This document shows, one piece after another, positions 55,754-62,625 of a stretch of 64,000 bases of DNA. The stretch is from Nonomuraea harbinensis (GTDB lineage Bacteria; Actinomycetota; Actinomycetes; Streptosporangiales; Streptosporangiaceae), in NCBI RefSeq assembly GCF_019396385.1, contig NZ_JAHKRN010000005.1, positions 1 to 64,000 on the forward strand, given 5' to 3'. Positions within the stretch are counted from its first letter, which is position 1. Each line of letters opens with the position of its first letter. Below the pieces are notes generated by a model that searched no databases, was not told the DNA's origin, and saw only the letters and a list, made by a program, of their open reading frames with translations. The translations under genes and the position numbers were made by a program.

Positions 55754-55883
55754 ACCTGGTGTTGTTCCCGCCCGCACCGGCGAATCCGCATGCGATGTTC
55801 CTTCGCGTTGCCGGGGGAGTATGCCGACCTGTTATCCGCACGTCCTTGACGCATCAGCGGGCGAGATGGGTTGATGGCCCTAC

Positions 55884-55897
55884 TGACAACGTTGTCA
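55884..55897. promoter_or_regulatory. LacI-type operator before the sugar importer operon
   Basis: The perfect 14-bp palindrome TGACAACGTTGTCA sits 41 bp before the binding-protein start, next to a TTGATG -35-like element (55871-55876). The central CG and symmetric TTGTCA arms are typical of LacI-family sites. No LacI gene is in the window. Confidence 0.7.
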
Positions 55898-55938
55898 ACT
55901 CACCGAAGTTCGGGGGCTTCTCGAAGGGATGGTGTGCG

Positions 55939-57228
55939 ATGAGACGACGGTGGATGGCAGCCGCCGCGATCACTTTTGCGAGCGTGCTGGGCCTTTCCGC
56001 CTGCGGCGGCGGCGGTGGTGACACGGCCGGCGGCCAGCCGAGCGGCGGGAAGCAGCAGGTCGAGGTCTTCTCGTGGTGGACCGGCCCCGGCGAGGCCGAC
56101 GGCCTGCAGGCCATGCGGCAGATCTTCGAGCAGCAGAATCCCGGCCAGACGTTCTTCGACGCCGCCGTGGCGGGCGGCTCGGGCGACAAGGCCAAGGCGC
56201 TGCTCGCCTCCAAGCTGCAGGCCGACACCCCGCCGGACACGTTCCAGGGACACGCGGGCGCCGAGCTGCAGGGCTACATCAAGGCGGGCGACCTGGAGGA
56301 GCTGAACTTCCTCTACGACGAGCTGAAGCTGCAGGACGTCTTCCCCTCCCAGCTCATCGAGCAGATCAGCGTGGACGGCAAGATCTACTCGGTGCCGGTC
56401 AACATCCACAGGTCGAACGTCCTGTGGTTCAACCCGGCCGTGCTCAAGGAGGCCGGCGTGGCCGGCGCGCCGAAGAGCATCGAGGAGTTCCTCACGGCCC
56501 TGGAGAAGGTCAAGGCCACCGGCAAGATCCCGCTGTCGATCGGCTCCGAGTGGACCGCGGTCCACCTGCTGGAGAGCGTGCTGCTCGGCTCGCTCGGCAC
56601 CGACGCCTACAACGCCCTGTTCCTGCCGGGCGCCGACTGGAACAGCGCCGGGGTGACCAAGGCGCTGGAGGACTTCAAGAAGATCATGTCGTACGCGGGA
56701 GACCCGCAGGACGACTGGCAGCCCGCAGCCAAGCAGGTGGCCGACGGCGAGGCCGCGTTCAACGTCATGGGCGACTGGGCGTACGGCTACTTCCACAACC
56801 CGCCGGAGGGCGGCCTCGGCAAGACGTCGAAGACCGACTTCGACTGGGCGCCCTCTCCCGGCACCGAGGGCACGTACCTGTGGCTGTCGGACAGCTTCAC
56901 ACTCCCCAAGGGCGCCAAGAACCGTGACGGCGCCGTCGCGTGGCTGAAGGTCGCCGCCAGCAAGGAGGGCCAGGACGCGTTCAACCCGAAGAAGGGTTCC
57001 ATCCCCGCCCGCAAGGACGCCGACCAGGCGCTCTACACCGACTATCTGGCCGACGCGCTGAAGGACTGGTCGGCCGACAAGCTCGCCGGCTCCATCCAGC
57101 ACGGCGTCGCGGTCAACCAGCCGTGGCTGGCCGAGATCAACACGCAGGTCGGCCTGTTCCTCGGCACGCAGGACGTGGCCGCGCTGCAGAAGGGCCTGGC
57201 GGACGCCGCGGCGGCGAACGCCCAGTAG
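55939..57228 (+). CDS. Sugar ABC transporter substrate-binding lipoprotein
   Basis: A 429-aa family-1 extracellular solute-binding protein. The signal peptide MRRRWMAAAAITFASVLGLSAC ends in a lipobox with Cys22, followed by a Gly-rich tether. Recognisable fold elements are QVEVFSWWTGPGEADGLQAM, PDTFQGHAGAELQGYIKAGDLE, VPVNIHRSNVLWFNPAVLKEAG and FNVMGDWAYGYF. The ligand (a CUT1 class sugar or oligosaccharide) is unknown. ATG 55939 was chosen for the signal peptide and GAAGGGA upstream. It is first in the importer operon behind a LacI-type operator. Confidence 0.95.
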   Translation: MRRRWMAAAAITFASVLGLSACGGGGGDTAGGQPSGGKQQVEVFSWWTGPGEADGLQAMRQIFEQQNPGQTFFDAAVAGGSGDKAKALLASKLQADTPPDTFQGHAGAELQGYIKAGDLEELNFLYDELKLQDVFPSQLIEQISVDGKIYSVPVNIHRSNVLWFNPAVLKEAGVAGAPKSIEEFLTALEKVKATGKIPLSIGSEWTAVHLLESVLLGSLGTDAYNALFLPGADWNSAGVTKALEDFKKIMSYAGDPQDDWQPAAKQVADGEAAFNVMGDWAYGYFHNPPEGGLGKTSKTDFDWAPSPGTEGTYLWLSDSFTLPKGAKNRDGAVAWLKVAASKEGQDAFNPKKGSIPARKDADQALYTDYLADALKDWSADKLAGSIQHGVAVNQPWLAEINTQVGLFLGTQDVAALQKGLADAAAANAQ

Positions 57229-57234
57229 GACGAC

Positions 57235-57271
57235 GGCACGGCAGGCGCGGCACGCGCCTGCCGTGCCTTTT
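57235..57271 (+). terminator. Intra-operon attenuator after the binding-protein gene
   Basis: A perfect 15-bp stem, GGCACGGCAGGCGCG (57235-57249) and CGCGCCTGCCGTGCC (57253-57267), with a 3-nt loop and TTTT (57268-57271). It lies between the binding-protein stop and the first permease and would make the binding protein more abundant than the permeases. Confidence 0.85.
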
Positions 57272-57288
57272 CACGGAGGGAGTGGTCG

Positions 57289-58170
57289 GTGAGACGAGTG
57301 CGCGCCTGGCTCCCGGGGCTGCTCCTCGTCGCGCCGTCGATCGTGGCGATCGGCGTGTTCGTGTACGGCATGCTGGGGTGGAACTTCCAGTTGGCCATGA
57401 CGGACAAGCACGACGAGGTGTCCGAGGGGGAGTTCGTCGGGCTGACGAACTTCATCGGCATCTGGGACGAGGCCCGATGGCATCTCTCGGTCAACCACGC
57501 GATCATGTTCACGGTCGTGTTCGTGGCCGGGGCGCTGGTGCTCGGGTGGTTCCTGGCGTTCCTGATGGAGAAGGGCGTCCGCGGCGAGGGCACGTTCCGG
57601 GCGATCTACCTGTTCCCGATGGCCGTGTCGTTCGTCGCCACCGGCATCGTGTGGCGGTGGCTGATGAACTCGGGCCAGGACGAGCGGGCGGTCGGGCTGA
57701 ACCGGATGTTCGACTGGCTCGGGCTGCCGCAATGGCAGTGGTTCCGGGACCCGGACTGGGGGATGGCGGCCATGGCCATCCCTGCGATCTGGCAGATGTC
57801 CGGATATGTCATGGCGTTATTCCTGGCGGGGTTCCGCGGCGTCCCCGAGGAGCTGCGGGAGGCGGCGCGGGTGGACGGCTGCACCGAGTGGGGCGTCTAC
57901 CGGCACGTGGTGCTGCCCCTGCTGCGCCCGGTCACCCTGTCGGCGCTGATCATCCTCGGGCACATCTCGCTCAAGGTGTTCGACCTGATCGTGGCGGTCT
58001 CCGGCAAGCAGGTCATCACCGACGTGCCGGCGGTGTTCATGTGGGTGGCGGTCTTCGACTCCCACGATCCGGCCAAGGGGGCGACCATCGCCTCCTACAT
58101 CGTGCTCAGCGTGGCCGTCTTCGTGATCCCGTACCTGATCTGGTCCGTACGTAAGGAGAGGCGGCCATGA
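57289..58170 (+). CDS. Sugar ABC transporter permease, MalF-like
   Basis: A 293-aa membrane subunit with six predicted helices. The cytoplasmic EAA loop EELREAARVDGCTEWGVYRHVVLPLLRPV (about 184-212) contacts the ATPase. It starts at GTG 57289 with GGAGGGAG upstream. The last 4 bp overlap the next permease gene (ATGA type). The operon has no ATPase gene, so a shared MsiK-type ATPase encoded elsewhere is likely. Confidence 0.95.
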   Translation: MRRVRAWLPGLLLVAPSIVAIGVFVYGMLGWNFQLAMTDKHDEVSEGEFVGLTNFIGIWDEARWHLSVNHAIMFTVVFVAGALVLGWFLAFLMEKGVRGEGTFRAIYLFPMAVSFVATGIVWRWLMNSGQDERAVGLNRMFDWLGLPQWQWFRDPDWGMAAMAIPAIWQMSGYVMALFLAGFRGVPEELREAARVDGCTEWGVYRHVVLPLLRPVTLSALIILGHISLKVFDLIVAVSGKQVITDVPAVFMWVAVFDSHDPAKGATIASYIVLSVAVFVIPYLIWSVRKERRP

Positions 58171-59033
58171 CGGCGGTCGCGGTGGCGGGGCGCAGGCGCC
58201 GGGCCTTCTCGCTCGCGAAGCTGGCGGTCCTGATCGCGTTCGTGGTGATCTTCCTGATCCCCATCTACGTGCTGCTGGTCACCAGCTTCAAGCCGCTCAC
58301 CGAAGCGGACCCCGGCCAGGCGTGGAACCTGCCGCAGACGTGGACGTTCGAGGCGTGGCGGGTCGCGTGGGAGAAGCTCGCGCCCGGCCTGTGGAACAGC
58401 GTGCTGCTGGCCGTGCCCGGCTCGATCCTGTCGTGCGCGCTCGGCTCGATGAACGGGTACGTGCTCTCCAAGTGGCGCTTCCCCGGCGCGGACGTGCTGT
58501 TCACGCTGTTCCTGTTCGGCATGTTCATCCCGTACCAGGGCGTGATGATCCCGCTGGTGCAGCTGCTCGTCGGGCTGAACGAGCTGACCGGGATGCAGGG
58601 TGTCTGGTACGGCGGCATCCCCGGGCTGGTGCTGGCCCACGTGGTGTACGGGATCCCGATCTCCACGCTGATCTTCCGCAACTACTACGTGACGATCCCG
58701 GACGAGCTGATCGAGGCGTCGCGGGTGGACGGGGCGGGGATGCTGCGCACGTACTGGTCGGTCGTCCTGCCGGTGTCGGGGCCGGCGATCGCGGTGGTGA
58801 TCATCTGGCAGTTCACCTCACTGTGGAACGACTTCCTGTTCGCCGTCTTCCTCACCGGCCCGCAGAGCTGGCCGGCCACGGTGATGCTGAACAACATCGC
58901 CGGCGCCCAGGCCACCCCCTACAGCCAGCAGATGGCCGCGGCCATCCTGGCGTCGATCCCGACCATGCTCATCTACGTGCTGCTCGGCCGGTTCTTCATG
59001 CGCGGCCTGATGGCCGGCGCGCTGAAAGGGTGA
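58167..59033 (+). CDS. Sugar ABC transporter permease, MalG-like
   Basis: A 288-aa membrane subunit with six predicted helices and the EAA loop DELIEASRVDGAGMLRTYWSVVLPVSGPA (about 178-205). It begins at ATG 58167, overlapping the first permease by 4 bp, so the two are translationally coupled. It ends LGRFFMRGLMAGALKG, as is typical for MalG-type subunits. Its 3' end overlaps the convergent dehydrogenase gene by 38 bp. Confidence 0.95.
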   Translation: MTAVAVAGRRRRAFSLAKLAVLIAFVVIFLIPIYVLLVTSFKPLTEADPGQAWNLPQTWTFEAWRVAWEKLAPGLWNSVLLAVPGSILSCALGSMNGYVLSKWRFPGADVLFTLFLFGMFIPYQGVMIPLVQLLVGLNELTGMQGVWYGGIPGLVLAHVVYGIPISTLIFRNYYVTIPDELIEASRVDGAGMLRTYWSVVLPVSGPAIAVVIIWQFTSLWNDFLFAVFLTGPQSWPATVMLNNIAGAQATPYSQQMAAAILASIPTMLIYVLLGRFFMRGLMAGALKG

Positions 59034-60039
59034 CGGCGGGGTTGGCGCAGTGCGCCGGCGGCTCACCGCGGGCGTACCTGGCCACGTCGGCGGCCACGAT
59101 GGAGGCGGCCTTCATGGCCGTCTCCTTGCTGGCGCCGGCCAGGTGCGGGGTCATCACCAGGTTCGGCGCGGCGAGCAGCCGCGAGCCGGCCGGGATCGGC
59201 TCCTCGGAGAAGACGTCCACGCCGGCGCCGAACAGGTGGCCCGACTCCAGCGCGTCGCAGAGCGCGTCGTAGTCGAGCAGCGCGCCGCGCGCGCAGTTGA
59301 CCAGCACCGAGCCGCGCGGCATCAGCGCGAGCTGCTCGGCGCCGATCATGCCGGTGGTCTCGGGCGTGGCCCGCGCGTGCAGCGACACGAACCGGGAGCG
59401 GCGCAGCAGCTCGTCCAGCTCCACCTGTCCCGGCACGTCCACGTACGGGTCGTACACGAGCACCTCGGCCCCGAAGCCCTCCACCATGCGGGCCACCCGG
59501 CGGCCGATCGCGCCGTAGCCGACCAGGCCGACCGTGCTGCCCTCCAGCTCCGGGCCGACCCTGTCGTAGGTGTAGTAGTCGCCGCGCCAGACGCCCCCGG
59601 CCAGGTCGCCGTGCGTCTGCGGGATCCGGCGGGTGGCGGCGAGCAGCAGCGCCATCGTGTGCTCCGCGGTGGCCACCGCGTTGCGCCCGGGGGCGAAGGT
59701 GACCGCCACGCCGGCCTCGGTGGCGGCCTCCAGGTTGGCGTTCACCGGGCCGCCCCGGCTGACGCAGAACAGCCGCAGGTCGGGGCAGGCGTCGAGGACG
59801 CGCCTGGTGAGCGGGGCCATCTGGGTCACGCACACCTCCACGCCCCGCAGCGCGGCGATCAGCTCGTCCTCCACGTCCGACGCCTCGTCGACCTCGCCCA
59901 CGGGGCCGAACGGGACGACCGGCCACGGCAGGGTGAGCTCGCTGATCGCCAGGCCACCGGTGACCTCGCGGCGCAGCGCGCCGGCCAGCAGGTCGTTCCG
60001 GACGAAGTGGTCGCCGGCGGCAAGCACTCGGATGGTCAA
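58996..60039 (-). CDS. D-2-hydroxyacid dehydrogenase (SerA-like)
   Basis: A 347-aa NAD-dependent dehydrogenase. The Rossmann motif VGLVGYGAIGRRVARM (about 177-192) is followed by the catalytic Arg in VLVNCARGALLD, Glu in FSEEPIPAG and His in MTPHLAGAS. The N-terminal substrate domain is longer than that of formate dehydrogenase-like enzymes and lacks the ACT domain of true SerA. TTG 60039 shares bases with the stop of the upstream phosphatase (TTGA), so they are translationally coupled. It probably oxidises or reduces an intermediate made by the FGGY kinases. A FGGY kinase and a hydroxyacid dehydrogenase are also paired in B. subtilis yoaC/yoaD. Confidence 0.92.
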   Translation of the reverse strand: MTIRVLAAGDHFVRNDLLAGALRREVTGGLAISELTLPWPVVPFGPVGEVDEASDVEDELIAALRGVEVCVTQMAPLTRRVLDACPDLRLFCVSRGGPVNANLEAATEAGVAVTFAPGRNAVATAEHTMALLLAATRRIPQTHGDLAGGVWRGDYYTYDRVGPELEGSTVGLVGYGAIGRRVARMVEGFGAEVLVYDPYVDVPGQVELDELLRRSRFVSLHARATPETTGMIGAEQLALMPRGSVLVNCARGALLDYDALCDALESGHLFGAGVDVFSEEPIPAGSRLLAAPNLVMTPHLAGASKETAMKAASIVAADVARYARGEPPAHCANPAVTLSARRPSGRA

Positions 60040-60674
60040 CGAACGGCTCCAATCGGGGTGTTGTACTGCAGGATCGCGGCCCGGGGCGCGTCGTCGCGCA
60101 GGCGCAGCTCGGTGAGGGCGCAGTTGTCCAGGCGCGGGAACAGCCGCCGGTACTCGCCGAGCGGCACGCCGACGAGGCGGCACAGGGCGATCCTGATGGC
60201 GGTGGTGTGCGCGACGACGAGCACCCGCCCGTCCGGGTCGGCGGCGGCGATGTCGCGCAGCGCGGCCGTGAACCGGTCCGCGGCGGCGGCCGGGTCCTCG
60301 CCGCCGGGCAGCGGGTTCGCGCCGGGGTCGGCCTCGAAGGCGGCGCGGGCCTCGGGGAAGCGCTCGCGCATCTCGCGCGCGGTCAGGCCCTCGGCCTGGC
60401 CGAAGTCCAGCTCCCTCAGCCGCTCGTCCACCCGCAGCCGCACCCCGGCCGCCTCGGCGCTGGCACCGGCGGTGATCTGGGCCCGGCTCAGCGTGGACGC
60501 CCACACCGCGCTCAGTCCCGCCCCGGCGGCCCATCCGGCTAGCTGCCGCGCCTGCTCGTGACCGCGCGGGGTCAGCTCCACGTCGCTGATCCCCGCGTAG
60601 CGGTTCTCGGCGTGCCAGACGGTCTCACCATGCCGCACCAGCACCAGCGTCGCGGCCCTTGCGTCGGTCACCAC
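60036..60674 (-). CDS. Histidine phosphatase (phosphoglycerate mutase-like)
   Basis: A 212-aa member of the histidine phosphatase superfamily. The catalytic motif is LVLVRHGETVWHAENRYAG (about 10-28, phospho-His in RHGE); the second His is in VVAHTTAIRIALCR (about 155). It probably dephosphorylates a sugar or acid phosphate in the pathway of this operon. Its start GTG 60674 (or GTG 60671) overlaps the stop of the preceding low-complexity cistron (GTGGTGA), and its stop overlaps the dehydrogenase start. Confidence 0.92.
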   Translation of the reverse strand: MVTDARAATLVLVRHGETVWHAENRYAGISDVELTPRGHEQARQLAGWAAGAGLSAVWASTLSRAQITAGASAEAAGVRLRVDERLRELDFGQAEGLTAREMRERFPEARAAFEADPGANPLPGGEDPAAAADRFTAALRDIAAADPDGRVLVVAHTTAIRIALCRLVGVPLGEYRRLFPRLDNCALTELRLRDDAPRAAILQYNTPIGAVR

Positions 60675-60928
60675 GTCCCCCTCATCCCGTTTCCAACGAT
60701 CCCCACCAGCCCCGCAAACCGCGCCCCGCCCTCGTCCGGCGCCACTCGCGGCGGTTCCGCTCGCGAGGGTCGTGCCGCCTGCGACGGCTGAGGCTCGGCC
60801 GCGGGCCGCACCCTTGCGGGCTGCACCCTTGCGGGCTGCACCCTTGCGGGCTGCACCCTTGCGGGCTGCACCGTATGCGTTGGCCGCGCGCCCTGGGCGG
60901 GCCGCGCTGTGTGTGCGGGCGGGGTCAT
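60668..60928 (-). CDS. Low-complexity 86-aa cistron with QPARV repeats
   Basis: An 86-aa frame lying exactly between two operon genes. Its ATG 60928 overlaps the kinase stop (ATGA) and its TGA (60670-60668) overlaps the phosphatase start region. The protein is Pro/Ala/Arg-rich and disordered: an N-terminal HTARPAQGARPTH, four copies of QPARV (about residues 21-40), then AEPQPSQAARPSRAEPP. The C-terminal 20 residues (GGARFAGLVGIVGNGMRG) look slightly more ordered. No family is recognised. The coupled overlaps suggest ribosomes pass through it; whether the product is functional is unknown. Confidence 0.6.
   Translation of the reverse strand: MTPPAHTARPAQGARPTHTVQPARVQPARVQPARVQPARVRPAAEPQPSQAARPSRAEPPRVAPDEGGARFAGLVGIVGNGMRGTW
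60808..60867. repeat. Four tandem 15-bp repeats
   Basis: The unit GCACCCTTGCGGGCT is repeated four times without a mismatch, with partial copies on both sides. It lies in frame (15 = 3 x 5) inside the 86-aa cistron and encodes QPARV. Such perfect copies suggest recent slippage expansion and possible length variation between strains. Confidence 0.95.
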
Positions 60929-62625
60929 CGCTCGCTCCTTTGGCGGGCGTGGGCGGCGGCGGGGGTGGGGAGCCAGCCGCGCTCTTCCAGGGCGGTGACG
61001 AAGCGCAGGTACGGTTCGCGCAGGCCGGCGCCGGAGGGTTCGACGACCTCGCGGGTACGGATCATGCGGGCGGCGGCGTCTGCGGCGCCGGTCGTGCCCG
61101 CGGTTCCGGCCGTGTCGGTGGCTCCGGCTGCCAGGACGGCCATGCCGAGTGCCGGTTCGGCGTTCTCCCGGAGGGTCACCGGACGGCCGAGGACGTCGGC
61201 GCGGAGCTGGGTCCAGTACGCGCTGCGGGTGGCGCCGCCGGTGAGGATGATCTCGCCGTCCACGGGGGCGCCGAGCAGGTCGAGGTAGTCGAAGCAGAGC
61301 CGTTCGACGAACGCCGCGCCGAGCAGGATCGCGACATACCGCTCCACGTCGTCGGCGGGCTCACCGAGCGTGAAACCCTCGGCGTCCGGCGCCGCGAACG
61401 GGAACCGCTCACCCCGCGAGACCAGCGGATACGTGATCGGCAGCCCTGCCGGATCCAGCGGGCCGCCGCCTCCGCCCCGGCCCGCAGGGTACGCGCCCAC
61501 GGTGGTCCCGCGACCGTACGGACTGTCCACGTCCGAGGAGCTCCTGCGGCCGTACGTGCCATCCACGGCTGCGGAGTCCCGGCGACCGTACGTGCCACCC
61601 GGGGAGTCCACGCGACCGTACGTGGCACCTGAGGAGCCCGAGCGGCCGTGCGTGAGGCCTGTGGAGGTTGCGGGGGCGTAGCGGGTGGCGGCTTCCAGGG
61701 ACAGGGCGTCGAGGTCGAGGCCAGGGAGGTCGCGGGAGAGGACGCCGGCGCCGGTGCTCGACGCGCCGCCCGGGAGCCAGGACCCGTCCGGGGCGCGGTG
61801 TGAGTAGACGACGCCGAGCGGGTCGCGCACCGGCTCGCGGGTGACGCCCTTGAGCACGAGGGTGGTGCCCAGGACGGAGTTCCAGCTCCCGGGGGTCAGC
61901 GCGCCCGCGCCGAGCTGGGCGGCGCACCCGTCGGTGGTCCCCGCGATCACCGGGGTGCCCCGCGGGATGCCGGTGGCCCTGGCCGCCTCCGCGCAGACCG
62001 CGCCGACGCGGGTGCCGGGACGTACCACGGCGGGCAGCACGCCGGCGGGCACCCCGAGCGCGGACAGGACGTCGGACGGCCAGCGTTCGTCGATCAGGTC
62101 CACCCCGGTCTTGAGCGCGTTGCCCAGGTCGGTCGCCACCTCGCGCCCGGCCAGCCGGCGGTTGACGAGGTCGCTCTGGTGGGCCAGGCGGGCCCCCGCC
62201 GGGGCGTCGCCGAGCAGCCACAGCAGCTTGGGCAGCGCCCAGTTGGTCTGCATGCGCCGGTAACCCAGCCGCTCCCAGACCGGCGCGCCCACCTCGTTCA
62301 CCCGGTCCACGATCCCGGCGGCGCGCCTGTCGTCGTACATGAGCGCGGGCGTCAGCGGCGTCCCGTCCGGCGCGGTGAGCAGGATCGTCCCGGACGTGGC
62401 GTCGACCGCGACCCCCTCGATCCGCCCGGCGGGCACGTCGCGCAGCGCCTCGCGGGTGGCCGCGGCCAGCGCCTGCCACCACTCCTCGGGGTCCTGCTCG
62501 TGCCGGACGCCGTCGCGGCGGCTGGTCAGCGGGCGGACGGCCGCGCCGAGCACCCGCCCGCCGGCGTCCACGACCATCGCGCGCACGCTCTGGGTGCCGA
62601 GGTCGATCCCGATCCACGCGCTCAT
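60925..62625 (-). CDS. FGGY-family carbohydrate kinase, xylulokinase-like
   Basis: A 566-aa sugar kinase. The N-terminal IGIDLGTQSVRAMVVDAGG is the first phosphate motif, HEQDPEEWW follows, and GTTDGCAAQLGAG contains the catalytic-domain Asp region. VILT-type ATP motif EIILTGGATRSAYWTQLRADVLGRPV and the FGGY end are present. The protein is longer than usual (about 490-510 aa) because residues about 318-388 are a Gly/Ser/Tyr/Arg-rich insertion with several TYGR units. ATG 62625 overlaps the stop of the upstream kinase (ATGA); its own stop overlaps the 86-aa cistron. The substrate is unknown. Confidence 0.92.
   Translation of the reverse strand: MSAWIGIDLGTQSVRAMVVDAGGRVLGAAVRPLTSRRDGVRHEQDPEEWWQALAAATREALRDVPAGRIEGVAVDATSGTILLTAPDGTPLTPALMYDDRRAAGIVDRVNEVGAPVWERLGYRRMQTNWALPKLLWLLGDAPAGARLAHQSDLVNRRLAGREVATDLGNALKTGVDLIDERWPSDVLSALGVPAGVLPAVVRPGTRVGAVCAEAARATGIPRGTPVIAGTTDGCAAQLGAGALTPGSWNSVLGTTLVLKGVTREPVRDPLGVVYSHRAPDGSWLPGGASSTGAGVLSRDLPGLDLDALSLEAATRYAPATSTGLTHGRSGSSGATYGRVDSPGGTYGRRDSAAVDGTYGRRSSSDVDSPYGRGTTVGAYPAGRGGGGGPLDPAGLPITYPLVSRGERFPFAAPDAEGFTLGEPADDVERYVAILLGAAFVERLCFDYLDLLGAPVDGEIILTGGATRSAYWTQLRADVLGRPVTLRENAEPALGMAVLAAGATDTAGTAGTTGAADAAARMIRTREVVEPSGAGLREPYLRFVTALEERGWLPTPAAAHARQRSER
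61480..61680. repeat. Imperfect repeats encoding TYGR units in the kinase
   Basis: Plus-strand CCGTACGT/CCGTACGG elements recur every 36-48 bp (near 61514, 61551, 61589 and 61616), corresponding to (T/P)YGR in the kinase reading frame. They form the low-complexity insertion between conserved segments of the second kinase. Confidence 0.7.

Noticed and set aside
60808..60867. Possible CRISPR array
   Set aside because: The repeats are 15 bp and directly adjoining, with no spacers and no cas genes nearby.
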